NCBI GenBank assembly: GCA_964400685.1
Contig: CAYNVT010000145.1
Coordinates: 1 to 10,161 of the forward strand
Length of the DNA: 10,161 bases
Source of the DNA: DATCTV01 sp964400685
GTDB taxonomy: Bacteria; Desulfobacterota; Desulfomonilia; UBA1062
Direction: 5' to 3'
Shown: one piece after another, positions 1-6,489 of the stretch
How the letters are laid out: each line of letters starts with the position of its first letter
Numbering within the stretch: the first letter of the stretch is position 1
The notes under the pieces: model-generated
Database searches by the model: none
What the model saw: only the letters and a program-made list of their open reading frames with translations
Told to the model about the DNA's origin: nothing
Program-made: the position numbers and the translations under genes

Positions 1-516
1 GGTTTCATGCGGGATGTTCGGTATGCTCAATAACATATTATTTATTGAATTTTCTTTGTTTAGAATTTCTGAATCTAAAAATTTATTTGTTTCATCAAAT
101 ATGAGTTTATCTTTGTATTTTTTAAGTAATTCAGTTTTCGATGAAATATCTTCTTTAAGTGATGGAAGATCTCTTAGAAGCTGTTTTAGGAGATCAATAT
201 CATCAACACTATACTTTTCTTTACTCAATATTTTTATTATTTCATTTTTGACTAAAGAAATTATTTCCGAAGTAGTTGAAATTGTTTGAGCTAGATATTT
301 CATATCTTCTCGTTCTTCTTTAGTACCGCCCCTACTTCTCGACATTATTTCAGAAAACTGATTAATATTTGATTTTAGGTTATCAGAAATCTGTATTAAT
401 GTTCTGCGTTCATTATCAATTCTTAAAAGATTATTAAGATCAATAGTTATATGCCTATTCCTTAATGACCTTTCAACCAATTCCGGGTTTTGTCTTAATA
501 TTTTTATGTCCAGCAT
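1..516 (-). CDS. serS: Seryl-tRNA synthetase, N-terminal part (partial, runs off the left edge)
   Basis: This is the first 172 residues of a class II seryl-tRNA synthetase, which charges tRNA-Ser with serine in the cytoplasm. Reading the minus strand in triplets gives MLDIKILRQNPELVERSLRN at the start, the classic SerRS opening. The ERR-containing first helix (residues about 36-39) follows, and the IPNIPHE motif that ends the tRNA-binding arm is at about 166-171. The catalytic domain (class II motifs 1-3) lies beyond position 1. No stop or frameshift occurs in 1-516. In ordinary bacterial SerRS the IPN motif comes near residue 105-115, so the coiled-coil arm here is about 55 residues longer. 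The start at 514-516 is chosen by alignment with the family, but no Shine-Dalgarno sequence precedes it, and the frame stays open upstream to an ATG at 619-621. The DNA is very AT-rich (11 G+C in the 60 bases 61-120), unlike all later genes. A SerRS-like paralogue cannot be excluded without the catalytic half. Confidence 0.85.
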   Translation of the reverse strand, partial: MLDIKILRQNPELVERSLRNRHITIDLNNLLRIDNERRTLIQISDNLKSNINQFSEIMSRSRGGTKEEREDMKYLAQTISTTSEIISLVKNEIIKILSKEKYSVDDIDLLKQLLRDLPSLKEDISSKTELLKKYKDKLIFDETNKFLDSEILNKENSINNMLLSIPNIPHET

Positions 517-621
517 ATGGGCAAAGTAGCATTGAGGAAAAGAGGCGTCAAGGAATTGATTCCATAAGGCTTTTGTGTCATTGTAATAGTAATTTCCCAA
601 ATTCGCTTCGGAGGGGTTCAT
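517..621 (-). other. Open 35-codon upstream extension of the serS frame, or serS-wecB divergent spacer
   Basis: The serS reading frame continues upstream for 35 codons to an ATG at 619-621, just after an in-frame TGA at 628-630. The predicted residues begin MNPSEANLGNYYYND and end SFPQCYFAH just before the family start Met. I do not recognise this stretch as part of SerRS. Neither ATG has a good Shine-Dalgarno sequence. The palindrome CATG at 619-622 would give start codons to both serS (extended, minus) and wecB (plus). It may be an N-terminal extension, a chance open frame, or a remnant of another coding sequence. I see no clear promoter in it. Confidence 0.35.
610..616 (+). promoter_or_regulatory. 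Ribosome binding site of wecB
   Basis: GGAGGGG lies 3 bases before the ATG at 620 (the GGAGG core ends 5 bases before it). This supports the 620 start and plus-strand translation from the shared CATG. Confidence 0.8.
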
Positions 622-1663
622 GATTTTTCATGTCGTCGGTGCGCGCCCGCAGTTTATCAAGCTTTCACCCGTGCTCAAGGCATTAAGCGATGAGGGGCTT
701 TCTTCAAAAACTATTCATACCGGCCAGCATTACGACTTTACAATGAATGAACTGCTGTTTAGCGACCTCGGCCTGCCCGAACCGGATTTTCACCTGGGCA
801 CCGGCTCGGGCTCGCATGCTGTTCAGACTGCGGGAATGCTCAAGGGTATAGAAGATGTTCTCATAAACGAGAAGCCCGGACTTGTAATTGTCTACGGCGA
901 TACCAACTCTACGCTCGCGGGTGCGCTTGCTGCATCAAAACTGAATATAAAAGTAGCGCATGTCGAGGCCGGGCTTCGCAGTTTCGACAAAAAAATGCCT
1001 GAGGAGATAAACCGCATGATCGCAGACAGGCTTTCTGATTACCATTTCTGTCCGACCGAAAACGCCGTCAGGCTGCTTGCAGCCGAAGGCATGAATGGAA
1101 TATTCACAGGCGACGTCATGGTGGATGCGCTGCTCGATTTTTCCAGAAGGCTTATTCCGCCCTCTTATGAGAAACCCTTTGTCCTGGCCACGATACATCG
1201 GGCGGAAAACACGGATAATAAAGAGCGATTCCTGGCTATCTGGCAGGCAATGAAAGAACTGGCCGGGAAAATTAACGTCATCTTTCCGGTTCACCCCAGG
1301 ACCCGTAACCTCTATTCAGGCCTGATGAACGAAGCAGGCGGCGTCACGGTGATAGAACCTGTCGAATACACGGCTATGCTTTCACTGGTAAAATATGCGG
1401 ACTGCGTCCTAACCGACTCGGGCGGTCTGGTGAAAGAAGCCTTTTTAATAAAGACGCCCTGCGTAACTGTGCGTACGACGACCGAATGGCCGGAAACCAT
1501 AGAGGCCGGTGCAAATATCCTTGTAGATGCTGCTCCAATTGCAATAATGGAAGCCGTCAATAAGATGAAAACTGTCAGTTTCAATCCTTCTGCCATGCCC
1601 TTCGGAGACGGCAAGGCGGCAAAAAAGATTGCCGAATACATAAGGAAGAATGTTTTCTTTTGA
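620..1663 (+). CDS. wecB: UDP-N-acetylglucosamine 2-epimerase (non-hydrolysing)
   Basis: A cytoplasmic epimerase interconverting UDP-GlcNAc and UDP-ManNAc, which feeds O-antigen, enterobacterial-common-antigen-like or capsule synthesis. The 347 residues have the GT-B fold hallmarks of the family: GARPQFIKLSPVL at 7-19, TGQHYD at 34-39, GDTNST with Asp94, HVEAGLR with Glu116, MPEEINR with Glu128/Glu129, IHRAEN with His193, PVHPRTR with His225, and DSGG at 266-269. The C-terminal TEWPETIEAGANIL block resembles the subgroup that includes UDP-2,3-diacetamido-glucuronate 2-epimerases (WbpI-like), so the substrate could be a modified UDP-GlcNAc. The usual Gln after DSGGL is Val here (DSGGLVKEA), a modest departure at a conserved site. 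It is slightly shorter than the typical 360-380 residues, but complete at both ends. The gene is divergent from serS and convergent with tyrA. No other surface-polysaccharide gene is visible, so its cluster, if any, must lie to the left. Confidence 0.92.
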   Translation: MIFHVVGARPQFIKLSPVLKALSDEGLSSKTIHTGQHYDFTMNELLFSDLGLPEPDFHLGTGSGSHAVQTAGMLKGIEDVLINEKPGLVIVYGDTNSTLAGALAASKLNIKVAHVEAGLRSFDKKMPEEINRMIADRLSDYHFCPTENAVRLLAAEGMNGIFTGDVMVDALLDFSRRLIPPSYEKPFVLATIHRAENTDNKERFLAIWQAMKELAGKINVIFPVHPRTRNLYSGLMNEAGGVTVIEPVEYTAMLSLVKYADCVLTDSGGLVKEAFLIKTPCVTVRTTTEWPETIEAGANILVDAAPIAIMEAVNKMKTVSFNPSAMPFGDGKAAKKIAEYIRKNVFF

Positions 1664-1730
1664 AGAACTCAATAATCTTTAAATATTTTAGGGCTGATTA
1701 AAGGACGAATACTTTCTGTTTGATGCGCCG
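1664..1730. other. Convergent spacer between wecB and tyrA
   Basis: A 67-base AT-rich gap between two converging stop codons. I looked for a bidirectional terminator and found no GC-rich inverted repeat with a T-tract. Confidence 0.5.
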
Positions 1731-3119
1731 TCAGGCTTTCAGTTTTTCCGCGTTTTTGTTCATGGCCTTTTCAAAGGCTTTTGTCCGGCCCTTTTCAAGG
1801 CTGCTGATAAGGTTTGAAAGATTGCCCAGATAGTCTTTGAGCGTTTCCAGGATATAGGGATTTTCCCTGAGCATTGTCGCATAAAGGTGCGGGTCCTGGC
1901 CGTGGACGCGGCCCCATATCTCGGCGGATTTCCTCGAATTTGGCGTGGAGAAAGGCTCCAGCCTGTCCGGGTGCCCCGCAATATTAAGGATAGTTGCTAA
2001 CTTGGCGACACTGTCTATATGCTCAAGCCCCTGCGTCATGGTCACAAACCTGTCGTGGTCTTCAGGGGTTGTCCGTGTGATGTTTGCCCCGTGCTTGAAA
2101 AGAAGGTCCTCAAATTCCTGAGCCATCGGGCCCGATCTTATCGTCGGAATCGATATTACATTCTGGTCCCTGAGGTTTTCTATGCCCGGTCCGAACATCG
2201 TATGAATGGAAAGAACCTCGACCCCTTTGGGCGAAGATTCCAGCATCGCCTTTACCGCCTTTGTCTTGATGCCAGTGTTGTCAATGAGGAGCTGGCCTTT
2301 TTTCATATAAGGGGCGATATTTTTAATCACATCGCATGCATAATCTATCGGGACATTTACAATCACCGCATCTGAGGTTCTTGCGCATTCCTCGTGAGAA
2401 AGGGAGGTTTTCCTTCCGGCGACGGCCACCCTGTATCCCAGCTTTTCAAAGAACGGCACAAAGAAAGATCCCATCTCGCCGGTGCCGCCAATGATCCCGA
2501 TCGATTTTATAAGGGGCTCGTTGAACGGCTGATATGGATAAGAGCCCAATGTTATTACCTCAGTATCGGAAAGGGCCAGCTGGATGTCCTTTATGCAGGC
2601 ACTGACGTTTTCGTCACTCTTATGCCCTTCGATATCGATGTAAAATATTGAAAGCCCTTTCCTGTCGGGTCTGCGGTCGATGTCGGTCATGTTGAGGTTG
2701 TAGCGCACGCTGATTATTTCTATCATGTCAAAGAGGAGTTTGACCCTGTCGCGCTGAGGGTAGATGACAAGGCTTGTTACGTCTCTGCCAGTAGGTCTAG
2801 TTTCACCGGGCCCAATTAGAATGAAACGGGTTTTATCCTCACGGCCGTCTTCTTTTTTGCCGGAAGCGATAATCGTCGAACCTGTGATCGAGAGGCCGTC
2901 GTGATATTTGAGAAGGCTGTCAAGGGTCTGTGCATGGCGGCCTGTAATAACATTTTCAACAGGGATGAAACCAAAGGTTTTTTTGTCTGCAAGAACCGAT
3001 TTGAATACTGCATCAATGGACGGTTTTTCCGAAAGCGCATGTCCTGGCAGATAGCTTTTCAGGGCCTTTTGAGAAAGACTCTTGAAATTTTCAGCATAAG
3101 CAACGATCCTGCCTAACAT
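1731..3119 (-). CDS. tyrA: Prephenate dehydrogenase with shortened prephenate-dehydratase-like N-terminus and ACT domain
   Basis: The catalytic part oxidatively decarboxylates prephenate to 4-hydroxyphenylpyruvate in tyrosine synthesis. The 462 residues read in three parts. Residues 1 to about 103 resemble the first lobe of prephenate dehydratase (RIVAY opening, FGFIPVENV at 49-57 where PIENS is usual, TRF at 97-99). About 113-184 is an ACT domain with YNLNMTDIDRRP at 140-151, a typical amino-acid-binding regulatory signature. About 206-462 is TyrA, with nucleotide-binding GGTGEMG at 211-217, HTMFGPG at 306-312 (HPMFGP is usual) and TQGLEH at 362-367. The C-terminal region GQDPHLYATM resembles the E. 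coli T-protein. The second dehydratase lobe, with its conserved His and SHPQA-type segment, is absent, so dehydratase activity is unlikely and a ligand-sensing role is inferred. It lies 89 bases downstream of the NlpC/P60 gene and may share its transcript. Only a weak AAGG precedes the ATG. Confidence 0.88.
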   Translation of the reverse strand: MLGRIVAYAENFKSLSQKALKSYLPGHALSEKPSIDAVFKSVLADKKTFGFIPVENVITGRHAQTLDSLLKYHDGLSITGSTIIASGKKEDGREDKTRFILIGPGETRPTGRDVTSLVIYPQRDRVKLLFDMIEIISVRYNLNMTDIDRRPDRKGLSIFYIDIEGHKSDENVSACIKDIQLALSDTEVITLGSYPYQPFNEPLIKSIGIIGGTGEMGSFFVPFFEKLGYRVAVAGRKTSLSHEECARTSDAVIVNVPIDYACDVIKNIAPYMKKGQLLIDNTGIKTKAVKAMLESSPKGVEVLSIHTMFGPGIENLRDQNVISIPTIRSGPMAQEFEDLLFKHGANITRTTPEDHDRFVTMTQGLEHIDSVAKLATILNIAGHPDRLEPFSTPNSRKSAEIWGRVHGQDPHLYATMLRENPYILETLKDYLGNLSNLISSLEKGRTKAFEKAMNKNAEKLKA

Positions 3120-3208
3120 AGCCTTATTTCACCGCCTTTTTTTAAGGGATGAATACCATTCATTGTTTGTTACATCAAACAAATTTCCTGACGCCGGACG
3201 TGTTAATA
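3120..3208 (-). promoter_or_regulatory. Spacer upstream of tyrA with two small inverted repeats and a weak promoter candidate
   Basis: Two adjacent perfect inverted repeats lie here: ATGAAT/ATTCAT (3149-3154 and 3158-3163, 3-base loop) and TTGTTTG/CAAACAA (3163-3169 and 3176-3182, 6-base loop). Both are AT-rich, and neither is followed by a T-run on the minus strand, so they are not convincing terminators. Overlapping them on the minus strand is a poor sigma70-like pair, TTGATG (3178-3173) and TATTCA (3155-3150), 17 bases apart. A tyrA promoter or operator is possible but weakly supported. Confidence 0.25.
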
Positions 3209-4047
3209 TTATTGGAGGTAGGTGCACGCCCCCATATACCTGTCCCGGTAATACTGTGAGTTGAGCGATTCCTGGCGGATAGGTTTGCCCTTGCCCGGGG
3301 CATGAATGAACATGCCGTCGCCAGCGTAAATCCCGACATGGCTTATCTGTCCTGTTCCGTTTGTCGTAAAGAAGAGGAGGTCTCCTTTTTCAAGGTCCTC
3401 AGGATCAACAGGCACGCCGTTTATGAACTGGTCTTTTGAAGTTCTGGGAACGACGAGTCCGTTCAGCTGGAAAACGGCCATTACGAGGCTGCTGCAGTCA
3501 AACCCCTTGGTGGGCGAGATGTCTCCCCACTGATAGGGCAGGCCTATAAAGCCGCTAGCAGTTACTACAATGTGATCCCTGAGGGTGTCACCGGTAACGG
3601 TTAGGCTTTTGCCTGGAATACTGTTTTTAGTCTGGATATACTCACCAGGAGAAATTATGCGGTATGCTTCCACGATGCCTTTTCTGATAATTTCCCCGGC
3701 GGCCTGTTCTGCCTCGGTCCTGGTCTTGTAGTCTCCGAACCGCACCCTGAAAAGACCGGCTGCATTCCTGTAATAAAATGCGTCAAGGCCTTCCTTTTCC
3801 AGAGATTTCGTAAGCCTTATCGCGTTATCGACANNNNNNNNNNATTAGAAAATGCACCCACCTGAACGGTGTATCCCATGCGCTTGAGTTCCGGCGCGGA
3901 CGGTTTGGCAGCAGGCTTCGGCAGGTCTTTTTTAGGGGGGAAATAAGGAAGTTGCTTCACTTCAGGCTTGTGTGCGCATCCGGTGAAAACAAGTGCGCTA
4001 AAGATGATCAGAGTTAAGAAAGCTTTTTTTGGCCTTTTTAAAACCAT
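3209..4047 (-). CDS. SPOR-domain NlpC/P60 lipoprotein, peptidoglycan endopeptidase (interrupted by an assembly gap)
   Basis: A predicted envelope lipoprotein that would cut peptide stems of peptidoglycan. The N-terminus has a charged KRPKK stretch, a hydrophobic segment and a lipobox ending FTGC, which makes Cys24 the lipidated residue. A proline- and lysine-rich linker follows (about 25-56). An SPOR domain starts at GYTVQVGAFSN (58-68), is cut by the N run at 3834-3843, and resumes as VDNAIRLTKSLEKEGLDAFY and then FRVRFGDYKT. The C-terminal NlpC/P60 domain has the catalytic Cys in GFDCSSLV, the His in ISHVGIY and a second polar His in FIHAPGKG. The two halves are in different frames across the 10 N, but both match one SPOR domain, so I call one gene of about 276 residues. 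A GTG at 3743-3745 is an internal Val, not a start. The gene begins 5 bases after the PBP1B stop; AAGGTGA within the end of that gene may serve as its ribosome site. Confidence 0.85.
3834..3843. other. Assembly gap (10 N) inside the SPOR domain
   Basis: Exactly ten N separate ...GAFSN from VDNAIRL. Keeping frame requires a true gap length of 2 modulo 3. That includes minus 1, meaning the flanks overlap by a single T and join directly as SN-VDNA, which is normal SPOR spacing. Ten is therefore probably a placeholder length rather than a measured one. Confidence 0.9.
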
Positions 4048-4052
4048 ATATT

Positions 4053-6353
4053 TCAGAAGATCACCTTAGGTTCTTCGGGCGCCTTTTCCTGTTCAGCCGG
4101 ACCGGGTGCCTTATTTTCTTCGGAATCTTCAACAGGAATCTCAACGGGAACAGGAATGCCATCAGAATATTCAGTGGGCTCGGTCCCTTCTACAAAGGGG
4201 AGCAATATTCTTGCCGCGTTGTCCATTGCGAGTTTACCTGTTGCCGGGTCAATATCCTTTAAGACAATCCCTTCAGGCTGTGGTACCTGCCTTACATGAC
4301 CGAGAGAAGCCATTATCATAGCGGCGATGGGCATGGCGCCTGTTGCACCGGTAAAGCCCGCCGGGCTGTTATTATCCATCCCGATCCAGGACACCAGAGA
4401 TATATCCCTTGTGAAGCAGGCAAACCATGAATCTCGCAAATCGTTAGTGCTGCCGGTCTTGCCGCATACGCCGTCCGGCATCCCGTATCCGGAGGCGGTC
4501 TTTCCGGTTCCGAACCGGAGCACGTCCATAAGGCAGAAATCGACCAGATAAACGGCATTATCTTCAAGGGCTTTTTTTGGCGATGATGCATGACCCCTGT
4601 AAACAATATCATCCTCGACCTTAACCGCTTTGATGGCTGAAGATTTGACTCTGTATCCGCCGTTGGCCAAAGCTGAGAACATGATGGCCATATCCAGAGG
4701 AGAGCTTTCCATGGCACCCAGAAGCAGGGAGGGGTTTTCCTTTACCTTGTGGCCTGGAGATAAATCCCTGATTACAGATGCGACATCTGCAACGCCTATA
4801 TCCATTCCGAGTCTTACTGTTGCTATGTTATAGGATTGAATGAGAGCCTCGGCCATTGTTATGCTGCCGTGAGATATATTATCAAAGTTGGAGGGCGTCC
4901 ATTCCGTGCCGTCACCCTGAGGCAGCGTATACGGATTGTCATCGAGCATCCTGTTAAGCGTGTATCCCTTTTTCACGGCTTCGTAATAGATAAAAGGCTT
5001 GATCAGTGAGCCAACCTGGCGCCTCATCTGAACAGCCCTGTTGAACTGTGAATATGCATAGCTGCGTCCTCCGGCCATGCCAAGGATTTCACCGGTATTG
5101 GGATTGACCGCAACCGCCGCCCCCTGAAGGCTCTGATTTCCCAGGTTTCTAAGACCTTTGACGAGCTTGTTTTCAAGTGCCAGCTGAACCGTCAGCGTTG
5201 TATAAATGCTGTATCCGCCTTTTGAAAGGTCTCCGGCAGGAATATCGTCTTCCAGCTGGTTCAGGATATAATCGACGAAATAAGGGGCATACCTCGTTTT
5301 CGGAGAAAACGGAGCAACACCAAGAGGTGTCTTGATCGCCTTCTTGTATTCCTTTTCCGTTATTTTTTCCTGGTCAAGCATCAGTGCAAGCACTGTGTTT
5401 CGCCTTTCCTTTGCGTCTTCAGGATGTTTCCAGGGAGAAAACAGTCCGGGATTGCATATTATGCCGGCAAGAAATGCCGCCTGCGGAAGGTTCAGGTCTT
5501 TCACGTCCTTGTCGAAATACACCCGGGCGGCCCTGCCGAACCCGCATACGCTGGCGTTGCCACGCTGGCCGAGATAGACTTCATTGATATACATCTCGAG
5601 GATCTGGTCTTTGGAATAAAGGACGTTCAATACTATCGACAGCCAGAGCTCCTTTATTTTCCTCGAAAAGGTCCTGTCGCTTGTCAGGAAAATGTTCTTT
5701 ACGAGCTGCTGTGTGATCGTGGAACCCCCTTCGGATATCCTGCCGCTTCTGATGTTCGCGACGCCAGCCCTGAAGATTGAGCGCAGGTCGATGCCCCAGT
5801 TGTCGTAGAAACGCCTGTCCTCCGTCGATATGATAGCATCGGTGAGAACCTTAGGACAGTCCTCGAGCGTTACAAGCATTCGGTCTTCAAAGCTCTGGTC
5901 ATAGATTGCCGCAAAGTCTTCAGGTTCAAGAGCTGCCTCTTTCAATTCTCTTCCTGAATCAGGGTCTGTGATCTGTTTGATCGTTCTTCCTTCAAGTGCC
6001 AGCTTTATCTTTTCCGGTCTGGTTTTTCCGTCAGGGTAGTCAAATTCATGCAGGTATATAAAATAAGCCTGGTTGCTCTTTCTGAAATCCCCGGGGGCGC
6101 CAAGTCTTTTTGCCTGATGGTAGCGCAGCCGTTTCAGCCTGGCATCTATTCCGATCAAATCAATGTTTGTACCGGGTTTGATGACAGTTTCGCTTGAATA
6201 TATCCTGGAAGGGATATGCCAGTCAGGTCCTTTGCCAAGGTGCTTTATTCTGTCATATGCCCTGTATATGGAAAATGCCGATACCCCTGCTGCTATGAAA
6301 AACAAGCCCAGCAGCGTGATCAGCAAGATATGTTTTTTTCTCACATGACCCAT
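4053..6353 (-). CDS. mrcB: Penicillin-binding protein 1B-like peptidoglycan glycosyltransferase/transpeptidase
   Basis: A bifunctional class A PBP that polymerises lipid II and cross-links peptide stems in the periplasm. The 766 residues show a short cytoplasmic KK segment, one transmembrane helix (about 9-30) and a region resembling the UB2H domain of PBP1B (about 45-135, starting IPSRIYSSE). A GT51 domain follows, with STEDRRFYDNWG (catalytic Glu178), EGGSTITQQL at 208-217, RKIKE at 231-235 and LEMYINEVYLGQ at 252-263. The transpeptidase has all three active-site motifs: SLIK (Ser449, Lys452), SYN (507-509) and KTGS (632-635). The tail after about 725 is rich in Pro and Glu and probably disordered. 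Length is normal for the family. The start at 6351-6353 keeps the membrane anchor complete but lacks a clear Shine-Dalgarno sequence. The gene leads the minus-strand set and is followed 5 bases later by the NlpC/P60 lipoprotein gene, which fits coordinated wall synthesis and cleavage. PBP1A is less likely because of the UB2H-like segment. Confidence 0.93.
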   Translation of the reverse strand: MGHVRKKHILLITLLGLFFIAAGVSAFSIYRAYDRIKHLGKGPDWHIPSRIYSSETVIKPGTNIDLIGIDARLKRLRYHQAKRLGAPGDFRKSNQAYFIYLHEFDYPDGKTRPEKIKLALEGRTIKQITDPDSGRELKEAALEPEDFAAIYDQSFEDRMLVTLEDCPKVLTDAIISTEDRRFYDNWGIDLRSIFRAGVANIRSGRISEGGSTITQQLVKNIFLTSDRTFSRKIKELWLSIVLNVLYSKDQILEMYINEVYLGQRGNASVCGFGRAARVYFDKDVKDLNLPQAAFLAGIICNPGLFSPWKHPEDAKERRNTVLALMLDQEKITEKEYKKAIKTPLGVAPFSPKTRYAPYFVDYILNQLEDDIPAGDLSKGGYSIYTTLTVQLALENKLVKGLRNLGNQSLQGAAVAVNPNTGEILGMAGGRSYAYSQFNRAVQMRRQVGSLIKPFIYYEAVKKGYTLNRMLDDNPYTLPQGDGTEWTPSNFDNISHGSITMAEALIQSYNIATVRLGMDIGVADVASVIRDLSPGHKVKENPSLLLGAMESSPLDMAIMFSALANGGYRVKSSAIKAVKVEDDIVYRGHASSPKKALEDNAVYLVDFCLMDVLRFGTGKTASGYGMPDGVCGKTGSTNDLRDSWFACFTRDISLVSWIGMDNNSPAGFTGATGAMPIAAMIMASLGHVRQVPQPEGIVLKDIDPATGKLAMDNAARILLPFVEGTEPTEYSDGIPVPVEIPVEDSEENKAPGPAEQEKAPEEPKVIF

Positions 6354-6489
6354 ATATTAGGTCAATATCCGGGTGTCAATACTTCGTCCTTATATGCCCG
6401 TAAGGTTTAAACATTAAAAAACGTACTCAGGTATTGTTTTTTGATGAAAGAATTTTACTTTGACATGAAGTAGGCTCGGAGGAATTGAG
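6354..6489. promoter_or_regulatory. Divergent promoter region between mrcB-like gene and the SDR operon
   Basis: This 136-base AT-rich region must start transcription in both directions. For the minus strand, TATAAG at 6394-6389 (5 of 6 to TATAAT) has TTAATG at 6417-6412, 17 bases upstream, a weak -35. It would give a leader of about 30-35 bases before the PBP start. GTCAAT is repeated directly at 6361-6366 and 6375-6380, and the 8-base palindrome GTTTAAAC sits at 6405-6412. Either could be a protein site, but both are short. No convincing plus-strand promoter was found. Confidence 0.35.
6478..6482 (+). promoter_or_regulatory. Ribosome binding site of the SDR gene
   Basis: GGAGG lies 7 bases before the ATG at 6490 and fixes this start. 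Confidence 0.75.

Noticed and set aside
14..289. Plus-strand open frame of 91 codons at the left edge
   Set aside because: It is the complement of the clear seryl-tRNA synthetase frame; its hydrophobic, Ser/Phe-rich sequence is what antisense of a Lys/Glu-rich coil gives.
1664..1730. Bidirectional terminator between wecB and tyrA
   Set aside because: The best repeat found was AAAG/CTTT, only 4 bases, with no T-tract.
3743..3745. GTG start giving a separate NlpC/P60 gene of 178 residues
   Set aside because: The frame continues upstream through the second half of an SPOR domain to the N gap, so this GTG is an internal Val codon.
6460..6465. Perfect TTGACA before the SDR gene
   Set aside because: A -10 at normal spacing would fall at about 6482-6488 and put the transcript start at or after the ATG; no TATAAT-like sequence is there.
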